From Butyrivibrio proteoclasticus P6B7 (GTDB lineage Bacteria; Bacillota; Clostridia; Lachnospirales; Lachnospiraceae): 64,000 nucleotides of DNA. The stretch is from contig NZ_JHWL01000005.1 of NCBI RefSeq assembly GCF_000622085.1, forward strand, positions 124,001 through 188,000, written 5' to 3'. Positions 1 through 8,750 of the stretch are shown here, one piece after another (within the stretch, counting starts at the first letter, position 1; every line of letters starts with the position of its first letter). Position numbers and translations under genes: made by a program. Below the pieces are notes generated by a model. That model worked only from the letters and a program-made list of their open reading frames with translations, ran no database searches and was not told the origin of the DNA.

Positions 1-399
1 GGTCACCAGGTTCTTAAAGAACATGAAGGCTCCGGTTCCATCCGCAAGAACGTGGAACATCTCCAGATTGATCCTGTTATTAAAATAATTAACCCTGTAA
101 AGAAGGCTCTTGTGGCCCTTGATATAAAGGGGAAGGCATGCCGGCGTATTCTCCAGCTCCACCTTGGCCTTAAGGTCACTGTCCTCTAAGTAATACCAGA
201 AAATCCCCCTGTGAAGAACACAGTTAAAAAATGGGAACTCCTCAATAGTCTCATCCAGAGCCAACTGCAAAAGATCTGGATCAATGACCTCCTTTAGTTC
301 GCAGGTAATCCTGAAGACCCTGGTATTAGCTCCCTTTGCTGTTGATGGAACAATCTTGGCTGCATTATCAAGCTTGTACCAGTTTGCTTTTCTCTCCAT
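1..399 (-). CDS. Condensation/alcohol-acetyltransferase-like protein, N-terminal part (cut by window edge)
   Basis: An open frame starts with ATG at 399 (first residues MERKANWYKL) and runs off the window start, giving 133 visible residues. It contains FHVLADGTGA, which fits the H-x-x-x-D-G motif of the condensation / chloramphenicol-acetyltransferase-like superfamily, preceded by the family-typical stretch of a beta-strand-rich acyl-acceptor region (EFPFFNCVLHRG). Such proteins transfer acyl groups; the substrate cannot be told. The start lies 4 bp after the stop of the GH120 gene in the same direction, so the two are probably translationally coupled, suggesting a sugar or cell-surface acylation role. 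The C-terminal part is missing, so the assignment rests on one motif. Confidence 0.6.
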   Translation of the reverse strand, partial: MERKANWYKLDNAAKIVPSTAKGANTRVFRITCELKEVIDPDLLQLALDETIEEFPFFNCVLHRGIFWYYLEDSDLKAKVELENTPACLPLYIKGHKSLLYRVNYFNNRINLEMFHVLADGTGAFMFFKNLVT

Positions 400-403
400 A
401 AAA

Positions 404-3076
404 TTATAAATGCTCCAATCTTTCAGTTACTATGTCCATGGCCCCTTTGTTCATGCGGTAGATAACATCCTCCAGGGATATGAACTTTTTATTTCTAATG
501 AATTTGAGATACTTAGGTGTAAATCTCATCTTGATGCCCTTAGGCTCTATGCCGGTGTTGACCTTATCCTGAATGGATTCGCAGGTATCAGCAGGGTCAT
601 GGGTCATGCTCTTACTAAGAATGCACAAAAGAGTGCCTGCTGTGCGTACAAGGCCCTCGCAATTAGGATTGTCATTGACATCCAGAGACTGCATAGCTCC
701 AACCGACCATTTCTTAAGCCTGTGGTAAATGCCGTACTCGCAATCCAGCTCCACAAGCCTCTCATTTATATTATCATAAAGCCAGACTTCGTTGCCCTTA
801 ACAAACATATCACTTACCTGGAAAAGCTCTCCCTCAAATGGGAAGGAAATTCCAGCATTGTCACAACCCGTCAGAAGAACATTGGCATTTATAGATGCCA
901 CAATGTCCTCTTCCTTAACCTCGAAGTCATCCTCATCTATAGTGAAGTTCGGAATTGTAGGGTTCTCTGGCTTCTCGTCCTCTTCCTGTTCAAAAGAGCT
1001 GTCTTTTTCCAGATCTTCAAGTCGGCCACTACCCTTCTGACTTACTCTGTACTTGCCAAAGCCCGGAGTCTGAACGGTAAATCTGTCAGTTCCGCACTCC
1101 TCAAAAGGTCCGGAAGCCGGGTGAATTCCGCGCTTGCGGCCAAAGTAATCCTTATCAAACATGATATAGCTTCCATCAGGATTTTCAAAGGCCTGTTCAG
1201 GCTCAAAGGCAGTACCTAAAAGACCTGTGCTGATAGGCTGTGTGAAATTCCTAGGAAGGAACTCATATAGATTGGTGTGAAGAGTATATCTTCCATCCTG
1301 ATCATCTAAGTAAAGGCTTATCTTGTGATCCTTGTCCACATGGGCCATTGGCTCATTATCACAGCACCTTGCCCCGTTGTAATAGGCATTTCCTCCAAAG
1401 TAAACAGGAAGATGCTGATAATACATGTCATTGGAGCCTTCCCTTTGAACTGCACCCTTCTTAAACCTTGAGAAGTACTCAGCTGCAGAAGGATAGTTAT
1501 TATATGGAATTGTTCCACAGATAAAGTTGTTCTTATCCACAGTATCTGCGTTTCTCTGGACACAATAATCCAGAAGGTCCTGTCTTACTGCCCTTTGAAC
1601 GAAAATATTGTTATAGAATCTGGCATCTCCGTGAAGGATAGTCATAAAGCCCGCTATCTTAGTGGAATGTGGCAGGTGGTAAGGAGTGTATCTGTCAGTT
1701 GACAGTTCTTTTCCCCCATTATCCGTTCCGGTTCCCACATAGGTAAAAGAGCCGGCTATAAAATTGTGCACAAAGGCAATGCCCTGGGTACTGAGCCTTG
1801 CAGCCAGATCTGACAATAGCAGGTTGTGATCCACCAGTGTTGGGCCATGGGAAACCTCGATAAAGATGTCCTCACCAAGGGATAAAGGTGACTCCAGCAC
1901 TGTGTTAAGAGGTGGAACATTGTCGTGGAGGAAGTTCTGGCTGATGCGGCTACCCTGAGCCTCCCAGTCAAGCCAGATACCTCTGTTACAGTGATCAATG
2001 TGATTGCGCCTTATAACAGTATCGATGGCAGCATGGAGCTTGATTCCAGCAACCTCTGCCCCGGTGATATTGTGCTTAATTCCGATATGATGAATGTGAT
2101 TATCCTCGATAAGACTGAAGGCACCGCCCATATGGCCTACGATACCTGTCTGACCGCAGTCGTGGATATCACAGCGCCTTACTATGTGGGAGCCAACACT
2201 GTCCTTGTCCCAGCCTTCGTTGACAGCCTGGCACACGGCATCTCTCTGAGTCTGGGTTCCATCCTTTACCCAGGTGGTGGTCCACTTGTTATTACTGCCC
2301 TTCTGGAAGTACTTTCCAAGGGAAATACCACTACACTTAGACTGACAGATGTCGCAATCCTCGATTATCCAGCCCTTTGACCAGTTAGGGCCAATAAGTC
2401 CCTCCTGGAAAGCTGTTGGTGGTGCCCAGTTGGTGGCAGCCTGCCTTAAGGTAAAGCCAGACACTGTAATATAATCTATGCCGTTTGCCTCAGGGAAGAA
2501 GCAGGTCTTTCTAACTGAGATCTCAACGTTTTCTCTGTTAGGGTCCTTGCCCTGGAAGTTGGCATAAATAACTGTATTATTGTTATCCTGGGCTGTATAC
2601 CACACCATGGTACTAAACTCTGGATCCCAGGACCTGTTATCTCTATTTGGATGAATGCAGGAAGCCAGGTCAAAGACCTCAGTCATGGCCCTTCCATCTA
2701 TATAGACTTCGCCAAGATGGTTATCATCGCTGGTACCATCAAGCCAATCCCCGCATACATGCTCCTTAAAGGGGTTAAAGTCGCCAAAAAAGCTGTTAGG
2801 AATCTGGACTCTAAAGACATTTTCAAAGACTTCCCAGCCCTTAAGCTCCTCAGCTCCTGTAATAACAGCTTCGCCCCTTGCGGTACTAATAAAGCTTATT
2901 CTCTTATCTTCTGTTCCGGAAATGCAGGGAGTTACTCTCTCCCTGTAGATACCAGGCGCCACATAGACGGTATCACCTGGCTTTGCAACAGATGCAGCCT
3001 CCTGAATATACTTAAATGGATGCCCGATGGATCCATCGCCGCTTCTTAGAACATCCCCTGATACATAAAGTTGCAT
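404..3076 (-). CDS. GH120-like beta-xylosidase with extra C-terminal domain
   Basis: About 890 residues. The first ~680 form a right-handed parallel beta-helix that from memory closely resembles GH120 beta-xylosidase XylC of Thermoanaerobacterium: shared blocks include PNSFFGDFNPFKE, GLIGPNWSKGWIIED, AGIKLHAAID, WLDWEAQGS and FIEVSHGP. The presumed nucleophile Asp (WLDW, about residue 370) and acid/base Glu (IEVSHG, about 407) are present. It would release xylose from xylo-oligosaccharides. No signal peptide is seen, so it is probably cytosolic. ATG at 3076 is preceded by AGGAGGGAGT; a longer frame from 3103 has no such site. The last ~200 residues, after an acidic Pro/Glu linker, are not part of known GH120 and are unrecognised. 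An extended -10 lies upstream. Confidence 0.85.
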   Translation of the reverse strand: MQLYVSGDVLRSGDGSIGHPFKYIQEAASVAKPGDTVYVAPGIYRERVTPCISGTEDKRISFISTARGEAVITGAEELKGWEVFENVFRVQIPNSFFGDFNPFKEHVCGDWLDGTSDDNHLGEVYIDGRAMTEVFDLASCIHPNRDNRSWDPEFSTMVWYTAQDNNNTVIYANFQGKDPNRENVEISVRKTCFFPEANGIDYITVSGFTLRQAATNWAPPTAFQEGLIGPNWSKGWIIEDCDICQSKCSGISLGKYFQKGSNNKWTTTWVKDGTQTQRDAVCQAVNEGWDKDSVGSHIVRRCDIHDCGQTGIVGHMGGAFSLIEDNHIHHIGIKHNITGAEVAGIKLHAAIDTVIRRNHIDHCNRGIWLDWEAQGSRISQNFLHDNVPPLNTVLESPLSLGEDIFIEVSHGPTLVDHNLLLSDLAARLSTQGIAFVHNFIAGSFTYVGTGTDNGGKELSTDRYTPYHLPHSTKIAGFMTILHGDARFYNNIFVQRAVRQDLLDYCVQRNADTVDKNNFICGTIPYNNYPSAAEYFSRFKKGAVQREGSNDMYYQHLPVYFGGNAYYNGARCCDNEPMAHVDKDHKISLYLDDQDGRYTLHTNLYEFLPRNFTQPISTGLLGTAFEPEQAFENPDGSYIMFDKDYFGRKRGIHPASGPFEECGTDRFTVQTPGFGKYRVSQKGSGRLEDLEKDSSFEQEEDEKPENPTIPNFTIDEDDFEVKEEDIVASINANVLLTGCDNAGISFPFEGELFQVSDMFVKGNEVWLYDNINERLVELDCEYGIYHRLKKWSVGAMQSLDVNDNPNCEGLVRTAGTLLCILSKSMTHDPADTCESIQDKVNTGIEPKGIKMRFTPKYLKFIRNKKFISLEDVIYRMNKGAMDIVTERLEHL

Positions 3077-3135
3077 ACTCCCTCCTATCTGCTTTAGCTT
3101 CAACTACTGATATGGACAAAAATACGCTCATTTAA

Positions 3136-3144
3136 ATTATACCA
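3136..3144 (-). promoter_or_regulatory. Extended -10 promoter for the GH120 gene
   Basis: The minus strand reads TGGTATAAT, an extended -10 (TGn plus TATAAT), about 60 bases before the ATG at 3076. No good -35 is visible at 17 bp. It is divergent from the plus-strand promoter at 3163-3191. Confidence 0.5.
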
Positions 3145-3162
3145 TAATTATTGCAGGGCTTA

Positions 3163-3191
3163 TTGAATAAGGACCCTTGCAATAGTATACT
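3163..3191 (+). promoter_or_regulatory. Sigma-A type promoter for the 30-residue peptide
   Basis: TTGAAT and TATACT are separated by exactly 17 bp, followed 28 bp later by the small ORF at 3219 with its own ribosome site. This is a near-consensus vegetative promoter pointing away from the GH120 gene. Confidence 0.6.
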
Positions 3192-3218
3192 GTTCCTATC
3201 AAATTTGGAGGTGCCAAG

Positions 3219-3311
3219 ATGGCCAGAATGAAGTTTATATATGCTATAGCTATCCTAGCTGCCTTTATCCTTGCAGGCATAATAATAAACGTGGTCTCAA
3301 ATCTCTTTTAG
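3219..3311 (+). CDS. 30-residue single-span membrane peptide (small ORF)
   Basis: ATG at 3219 has GGAGG seven bases upstream and encodes MARMKFIYAI followed by a hydrophobic run (AILAAFILAGIIINVV) ending SNLF, one predicted membrane span with a positive N-terminus. It has its own promoter-like sequence and its last codons form the left arm of a terminator hairpin, so it is a complete transcription unit of about 130 bases. It overlaps the convergent diguanylate cyclase gene tail to tail by four bases. The family is not recognised. Alternatives are a type I toxin-like peptide or a small membrane regulator; there is no sequence proof for either. Confidence 0.55.
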   Translation: MARMKFIYAIAILAAFILAGIIINVVSNLF

Positions 3312-3321
3312 ACCACGTTTA
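3286..3321. terminator. Terminator hairpin shared by convergent genes
   Basis: Twelve-base arms (TAAACGTGGTCT and its complement) around an 11-base loop, followed on the plus strand by CCTTTTTC. It covers the 3' ends of both the small ORF and the GGDEF gene, so it probably stops transcription at least on the plus strand. Confidence 0.65.
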
Positions 3322-4483
3322 CCTTTTTCTGTTTGTATAGGTCCGAGTCAGCCCTTGCGATAAATGACTGAAGCGGAATTGGTGATTCATAGTCATACTG
3401 CGCTATTCCAACACTTACTGACAGATTGTACTTATCAAGAGTATCCTCTGCTGCCTTCTTAACGGCATTTCTTATCTGATCTGAAAGCCATGTGGCCTCT
3501 GCTCTGTAGGCCATTTCAGCCACAACCACAAATTCATCGCCGCCATACCTTGCAACAAAGCATCTGCCTCTTGGTCCCTGGCATACACTCTTGATAGCAT
3601 CGGCAACTCTTACCAGCGCTCTGTCTCCTTCCTTGTGTCCGTAGGTCTCATTGATATTCTTAAGCTTATCCACATCAACGATCAAAAGAAACAGGCTCAT
3701 TCCATTTTCCTGGTCTTTGACTTTACTTACCAGGTATTTAAGCATCTGATTCCTGTTGTTGACCTGAGTAAGAGGATCTAAGGAGATCAGATTCTCAAGG
3801 CTTGTAATGTACATGTAGTAAACCGCCACAACAGCTCCATAGCACATAAATGGTATTCTCCAGTACAGAGCCTGTAAAACACCGAAGATAATAGGAGTTA
3901 CAGGAAAAACGCCGATCATGAAATAGATGTTGCGCTCAGCGTATTTCTCTTTACTAAAGCCTCTGTAAAGAGCCTTGATAGAAGCGGCTATAAGATATCC
4001 GAAAGGTACAATAACGAGAATAACGTATAATCTACCGTTCTGAAGAATGTTGTTCTCATCAACATAATATACAAGACCTGTTCTGTAGGCGCTTATACAC
4101 AAGATACTGGAAATCCAGGCAGGAAGACTTAACACTAGCCTGTTACTGTCATTCTCAATATATTTAACATTCTGAAGGATCTCAGAAATAACAAACCACA
4201 GATAAGCAGCAATACTAAGCAGCACATATGTAAATATATTGGAAATATACAGCATAGACCTGGTACTTGGAATCACAGAGCCATCCACAAGAGCCCAGAA
4301 AATCTCCGCAAAGAAGTAAAAAATCAATACAGTAACAAGCTTACCTAAGTAAACCTGAGATAACTGCTTATTAACGCCTTTGAAGATTTTAAATTGAACT
4401 ATGCATAATAGAAATATACAAGCCGCATAGGCTTCTATATAGTAAAAGACATACCCCAAAATAGTAGCCTCCCAAACATTCAA
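3308..4483 (-). CDS. Membrane-bound diguanylate cyclase (GGDEF)
   Basis: 391 residues. The first ~225 contain several hydrophobic spans (roughly seven) and form a membrane sensor region; the C-terminal GGDEF domain (about 235-391) carries the intact active site RYGGDEF at 314-318 and should make cyclic-di-GMP from two GTP. The inhibitory RxxD site is degenerate: RGRC stands where RxxD is expected. The only in-frame start after the upstream stop is TTG at 4483 with no clear Shine-Dalgarno, so the exact start is uncertain. It is the last gene of a probable four-gene run with an EAL protein, a PAS-GGDEF protein and a 90-residue protein, 89 bp after the latter. Confidence 0.85.
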   Translation of the reverse strand: MNVWEATILGYVFYYIEAYAACIFLLCIVQFKIFKGVNKQLSQVYLGKLVTVLIFYFFAEIFWALVDGSVIPSTRSMLYISNIFTYVLLSIAAYLWFVISEILQNVKYIENDSNRLVLSLPAWISSILCISAYRTGLVYYVDENNILQNGRLYVILVIVPFGYLIAASIKALYRGFSKEKYAERNIYFMIGVFPVTPIIFGVLQALYWRIPFMCYGAVVAVYYMYITSLENLISLDPLTQVNNRNQMLKYLVSKVKDQENGMSLFLLIVDVDKLKNINETYGHKEGDRALVRVADAIKSVCQGPRGRCFVARYGGDEFVVVAEMAYRAEATWLSDQIRNAVKKAAEDTLDKYNLSVSVGIAQYDYESPIPLQSFIARADSDLYKQKKVNVV

Positions 4484-4572
4484 GTAAGATAAATTTTATC
4501 ACAATTTTTAGGCTATGGAACAGTATTGGCGAGAGTTTATATAATATTAATAAATTATCGCCGGAGGAGTAT

Positions 4573-4845
4573 TTAGGCTCCGCCAGCGATAGCTTTCAAG
4601 GCTTCAAATTCTGAATCGTAGACCCCTCCCATGGCTTCAAGATCCTCCCAGGTATACCAGGCTCCGCTTAGCTGAACGCCGCGGATCGATATATCTGTAG
4701 CAATGACCATGAAGGGCTTATGGTTAACCACAATATAAGCTGTCCTGTTGATGCCAAAGGGAGTGACAAACACATGCCCTGTATCAATCAGGTGGTTAAG
4801 CTCATCTATGGTAACATTTTTAGAAAGCGGTTGAGTTCTATCCAT
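4573..4845 (-). CDS. Hypothetical protein, 90 residues
   Basis: A short soluble protein of mixed composition (MDRTQPLSKN at the start, many Ile/Val/Ala, no membrane span, no Cys). I do not recognise a family. It lies 23 bp downstream of the PAS-GGDEF gene and 89 bp upstream of the membrane GGDEF gene, all on one strand, with a GGGGA ribosome site before the ATG. The context suggests a small accessory of the cyclic-di-GMP module. No function can be read from the sequence. Confidence 0.6.
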   Translation of the reverse strand: MDRTQPLSKNVTIDELNHLIDTGHVFVTPFGINRTAYIVVNHKPFMVIATDISIRGVQLSGAWYTWEDLEAMGGVYDSEFEALKAIAGGA

Positions 4846-4868
4846 AAATAATCCCCGTTTTTCTTACT

Positions 4869-6164
4869 TTATTCTGGAATGTATACGCTATATCTGGCCT
4901 TTCCTGCGCCCTTGGACTGATACAATGCCTGATCAGCCGTAGCATATAGCGATTCGTAGTCCTTACCATGGGCTGGAAATTCAGCTATTCCCATGGAGAT
5001 AGATAAAATGTTTCTGGCTTCTTCCCTGGCGCACTGGTTCTTAACATCCTTCTGAAGCTTTTCTGCCATGGACTCCGCATCCTTGATATCCTTGATATCA
5101 CCCATGAATATCATGAATTCGTCGCCACCAATTCTTCCAACCACATCCATTCCTTTAAAGTTCTTAAGGAGTGTCTTACCAATAGCTGCCAGAACATCAT
5201 CACCTGTCATATGACCGTAAGTATCATTGATATTCTTAAAGTCATCCACATCAAGAAGAATAAGTGCTCCCTTCTTGGAATTAGCAGACAGATCTTCAAT
5301 ATACTTGTTGATAAGCTCTGTCGTTGCTCCCTTATTAAGAAGTCCTGTAAGGGAATCCTTGTCAGCTCTTAGCTTAAGTTCAATCTCCTCAAGCTTTTGA
5401 TCATTTATGTCTGATACAAGGCCAAGAACATGGCTTACATAGCCCTCCTGACCCATGATGCTCATAATATTACATTTGTACCACTTATAGTCATCACTCT
5501 TGGTAAATGGAGCAACAGCCCTGTATTCAAAGGTATCCTGAATAGGCTTTTTCATAGCTCTTTTTATATTTCCTATAAAAAGATCCATATCTTCAGGATA
5601 GATACCAGAATTTTCCACCTTTTCAAGATAGTGATCCACCAGGAAATTACCTTCATGGATCCAGTCTTTACCGGCTCTCATCTCACATACATCGGTTCTG
5701 ACGTTGTAGTCGAAGTTAACACCAATATCCATGAGCTTATTCATAAACTCATATTGATTTCTAAATTCTTCCTCGATCATCTTGCGCTCTGTAATATCAA
5801 GAAGAGTGCAGACAATCGTGTTATCCTTGCCATTCCTTTCATAGAGATTGCCTCTAAGGGAAAGCCAGGAAAGCTGTCCATCCAGAGTAACAAATCTTAT
5901 TTCTTCCTCGGCAGAGCCATTATCTGCTATAACATCCTTAAGCCACTGCCTCATAAGAGGCAGGTCATCTGGAATAATAACCTTGGCAGCATTGTTGATC
6001 AGCATCATTCCTGCCGGTTTGCTTACTGACAGCATTCTAAAGAAGCCGTCGTTGACATATTTCAAATCAACAGCCTTAGTATCAGAGTTATACGAAAATA
6101 CGCAAAAACCGCCGATGAAGTTGTCTGCAATCTGAGCAAGAAGCTCTGGATCAAACTTGTCCAT
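4869..6164 (-). CDS. PAS-PAS-GGDEF diguanylate cyclase, soluble
   Basis: 431 residues without membrane spans. An N-terminal PAS domain (about 10-130, ending with the PAC-like LLDITERK), a second PAS-like segment (about 130-265, ending GLVSDINDQK) and a GGDEF domain (about 270-431). The active site GRIGGDEF (346-350) is intact; the I-site reads KGMD in place of RxxD, so feedback inhibition may be weak. It should synthesise cyclic-di-GMP in response to a cytosolic signal sensed by the PAS domains. Its start is only 3 bp from the stop of the EAL gene, so the synthase and presumed phosphodiesterase are co-transcribed and their levels tied together. Confidence 0.88.
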   Translation of the reverse strand: MDKFDPELLAQIADNFIGGFCVFSYNSDTKAVDLKYVNDGFFRMLSVSKPAGMMLINNAAKVIIPDDLPLMRQWLKDVIADNGSAEEEIRFVTLDGQLSWLSLRGNLYERNGKDNTIVCTLLDITERKMIEEEFRNQYEFMNKLMDIGVNFDYNVRTDVCEMRAGKDWIHEGNFLVDHYLEKVENSGIYPEDMDLFIGNIKRAMKKPIQDTFEYRAVAPFTKSDDYKWYKCNIMSIMGQEGYVSHVLGLVSDINDQKLEEIELKLRADKDSLTGLLNKGATTELINKYIEDLSANSKKGALILLDVDDFKNINDTYGHMTGDDVLAAIGKTLLKNFKGMDVVGRIGGDEFMIFMGDIKDIKDAESMAEKLQKDVKNQCAREEARNILSISMGIAEFPAHGKDYESLYATADQALYQSKGAGKARYSVYIPE

Positions 6165-6167
6165 AGA

Positions 6168-7823
6168 CTATTTCCTGTTCAAAAGTGGGTTCTCTTTTAA
6201 CTCATCTATAGTAAGTGGTGTGGCGTACATAAATCCCTGGAGATATGTAGCACCATAACTGCTTACAAGGTCAGCGACTCTTCTTTCTTCAATACCCTCC
6301 ACTGTACTGTGAACACCAATTTCTCTCATGGCGTTTATTATGGATCTTACCATGGTCCTTGCCTTCTCACTTACAAGAAGCTCATCCAAAAATGCCTTAT
6401 CAATCTTAACTCCATCAAGCTGGAGCTTAATTATATTCTCAACAGATGCAGATCCCTTTCCGTAGTCATCCATATAAACTTCAATACCCTTGGTCCTAAA
6501 GTAATTGATCTCATTGTTAAGAAAGCTGGTATCTAAGAGTCTGCACCTTTCTGTAAGCTCAATAACAAGATTCTCAGCTGGAAAATCCAGTTCCTTAAGA
6601 ATTTTATCAAGGTCAGTTCTAAACTCTTTTCTCTTAAGCTGAACATATGAAAGGTTAACACTTATCTTGGTATATTGATTTATCGGAAGTACGTATTTCT
6701 TATAGTCAGAAAGAGCTGTCTTTATTACCCAAAGACCCAGCTCATAGAAAAGAGGATCTTTTTCAAGCCATTCAATAAAGTCTCTTGGAGACACCTCGCC
6801 GTATGGAAACCTGTTCCATCTTATAAGGGCCTCTACTCCCACAATCTGCTCATTCTTAGCATCAACCACAGGCTGATAGCGCAGGTAAAATCCCTTAAAG
6901 TCATCGATGATACTATTTCGAAGGGCATTGATGATAGCGATTCTCTCAAATTTAGATCCCCTTCTGGTAACATTAAATACCACCAGCTCACCATAATTCT
7001 CATTATTGGACTCGTTGAGAGCCATGATGGCATTAGAGTAAACAGCTGATACGTCGGATTTGGTGTTATTAACATCAGTGCAGGCGCCGGCAAGGATCAG
7101 CGTGATATGGTTATTATCCACGAACACATCTCTCTTTGCGTAGTTTTTAAGCTCTTCATAGATCTTTTTAAGACCGGGAGTCTTCTCCTCCACTGAAACA
7201 ATGGCAAATCTTGCTCCGCCCAGGTAAAAGATGTCACAAGTATCCAGATAAGTAACTGCCTTGGTAGCCATAACCCTTATCAGGAAGTTGCCATATTCAT
7301 AACCATATACATTGTTTATTTCGTCAATTTCACAGATTTTGAACACTAAAATGGAATATTTTTGATTATCTTCCTGGTAGGACTTAAGGCAGCTCATAAG
7401 CTTAGCCTTGGAATATACTCCTGTGTTGGGGTCAATATCCTTGGCAATGCCGTAATCTTCTATGGTTCCTGCAAAGTAAAGATTATTCCCTTCCTCATCC
7501 TTGATAACGTATCCCTTACACATACAGGGAACGTACTTACCTTCCTTATCCATGGCCCTATAGAGAAGCTCGTGAGATTCGCTCTTTCCACTAAAAATAT
7601 CTTCTATAGATTTGATATAGGCCTCTTTATCGTCGGGATGAATATGCTCAGTCCAGATATCTCCGGCACCTTCCATGAATTCAGAAGGAAGTCCAAAGCG
7701 CTCTACTGCCTGCTTAGACCATCTTGAATAATCCTTTTGCATATCACACAAAAAGACATATCTGTTGTCCGAAGAATTGGCAAAGGCCTCAAAAATTTTC
7801 CCAACCAGCGCAATTTTATCCAT
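6168..7823 (-). CDS. PAS-GGDEF(degenerate)-EAL cyclic-di-GMP phosphodiesterase
   Basis: 551 residues. N-terminal PAS region (about 1-125), a GGDEF domain whose active loop reads GGARF and is therefore probably not a cyclase, and a C-terminal EAL domain. EAL is intact at 331-333 (GVEALIRW); other catalytic-site elements are visible: NLS, IELTER, MDDYGKG (loop 6, DDFG-like), VKIDKAF and TVEGIE. It should hydrolyse cyclic-di-GMP to pGpG, perhaps modulated by GTP bound to the dead GGDEF domain. First gene of the operon; a GAGGT site precedes the ATG. Its promoter lies inside the terminator of the upstream yggS-type gene. Confidence 0.87.
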   Translation of the reverse strand: MDKIALVGKIFEAFANSSDNRYVFLCDMQKDYSRWSKQAVERFGLPSEFMEGAGDIWTEHIHPDDKEAYIKSIEDIFSGKSESHELLYRAMDKEGKYVPCMCKGYVIKDEEGNNLYFAGTIEDYGIAKDIDPNTGVYSKAKLMSCLKSYQEDNQKYSILVFKICEIDEINNVYGYEYGNFLIRVMATKAVTYLDTCDIFYLGGARFAIVSVEEKTPGLKKIYEELKNYAKRDVFVDNNHITLILAGACTDVNNTKSDVSAVYSNAIMALNESNNENYGELVVFNVTRRGSKFERIAIINALRNSIIDDFKGFYLRYQPVVDAKNEQIVGVEALIRWNRFPYGEVSPRDFIEWLEKDPLFYELGLWVIKTALSDYKKYVLPINQYTKISVNLSYVQLKRKEFRTDLDKILKELDFPAENLVIELTERCRLLDTSFLNNEINYFRTKGIEVYMDDYGKGSASVENIIKLQLDGVKIDKAFLDELLVSEKARTMVRSIINAMREIGVHSTVEGIEERRVADLVSSYGATYLQGFMYATPLTIDELKENPLLNRK

Positions 7824-7839
7824 TTTTACCTCGAAAACA

Positions 7840-7890
7840 CAGAAAAATAAAAAATGCCACAGAGTATAAATTTATTATACTCTCTGGCAT
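7840..7890 (-). terminator. Intrinsic terminator of the YggS-family gene
   Basis: Minus-strand hairpin with arms ATGCCA plus (G/C)AGAGTATAA, nearly perfect over 16 bp, followed by TTTTTTATTTTTC. It lies just after the stop at 7914. Confidence 0.85.
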
Positions 7891-7902
7891 AATTAGTGTA
7901 AA
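7874..7902 (-). promoter_or_regulatory. Promoter of the cyclic-di-GMP operon embedded in a terminator
   Basis: The minus strand shows TTTACA, 17 bp, TATAAT, five of six and six of six matches to consensus. The -10 lies inside the terminator hairpin arm of the preceding gene, so transcription would start within the hairpin, about 55 bp before the EAL gene ATG. Confidence 0.65.
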
Positions 7903-7913
7903 TTCGTTTATAT

Positions 7914-8612
7914 TTATTTAATATTTGCGTAATTTCGTTCGCCGAATATACCGGTTCCAACCCTTACAAATGTAGCTCCCTCCTCAATTGCGACCTGATA
8001 GTCGCCAGTCATTCCCATGGAGAGCTGATCCATTTTTACATTTGGAATGTCAAGGGCATTTATCTCATCCTTAAGCTCCCTTAATCCCTTAAAATAAACT
8101 CTGTTACTCTCAGGATCCTCTGTGTAAGGGGCTATGGTCATAAGACCTCTGATACGCATGTGCTTGTTATCTGCTATCTCTTTTACAAAAGGGATTACCT
8201 CATCCTTAGAAAGGCCAAACTTAGTCTCCTCATCTGCCATGTTGACCTCAATAAGAACGTCCATGACGATATCTGCCTTGGCACACTGCTTCTCGACCTC
8301 ATCTGCCAGCTTCTTGTTATCAACAGAGTGGATCATGCAGACTCTTCCAGGAAGATACTTAACCTTATTGGCCTGAAGGTGACCTATCATGTGCCAGTTA
8401 AGAGGCTCCTTGATCTCTTCAGTCTTATCCTTGATCTCCTGAACCTTGTTCTCACCAAATACAGTTATTCCGCAGTCCATTGCCTGTCTAATGTCGCTAA
8501 CGGGCTTAGTCTTACTGACTGCAATAAGTGTTACGCTACTACGGTCTCTACCAGCCTTTTCGCAGGCTGCTACAATGTTCTTTTCTACTATTTCAAGGTT
8601 TTCTCTTATCAT
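7914..8612 (-). CDS. YggS/PLPBP-family PLP homeostasis protein
   Basis: 232 residues of the YggS / YlmE (alanine-racemase N-terminal fold) family. The PLP-binding lysine is in AVSKTKP (Lys34); the family signature MGMTGDYQVAIEEGATFVR and the end FGERNY are present. It is thought to bind and shuttle pyridoxal phosphate and has no racemase activity. ATG at 8612 is chosen because GGAGAC lies 8 bases upstream; a start six codons earlier lacks such a site. In many Firmicutes this gene neighbours sepF/ylm cell-division genes; here it stands alone, divergent from a PilZ gene. Confidence 0.9.
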   Translation of the reverse strand: MIRENLEIVEKNIVAACEKAGRDRSSVTLIAVSKTKPVSDIRQAMDCGITVFGENKVQEIKDKTEEIKEPLNWHMIGHLQANKVKYLPGRVCMIHSVDNKKLADEVEKQCAKADIVMDVLIEVNMADEETKFGLSKDEVIPFVKEIADNKHMRIRGLMTIAPYTEDPESNRVYFKGLRELKDEINALDIPNVKMDQLSMGMTGDYQVAIEEGATFVRVGTGIFGERNYANIK

Positions 8613-8750
8613 GTAATGTCTCCAATGCATAAAATAGGCGCTTTGCCTAATTGATTATAACACTTTATCCCATCTATGTCGTATAATATAATGTAGTGGA
8701 TATGAGATTTTCTTATTTGGGACGATTACTTGTAATTGAGGGGAAACAAT

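Noticed and set aside
410..3049. Several open frames on the plus strand and other minus frames inside the GH120 gene
   Set aside because: They lack ribosome sites and recognisable protein features and lie inside a clear family match.
4550..4600. Hairpin CTCCTCCGGC/GGCGGAG near the end of the 90-residue gene
   Set aside because: Pairing is poor and no T-run follows, so it is not called a terminator.
8640..8735. Clear promoter for the PilZ gene
   Set aside because: TATAAT-like hexamers exist near 8688-8700, but no -35 better than three of six at 17 bp, so it is not listed as a site.
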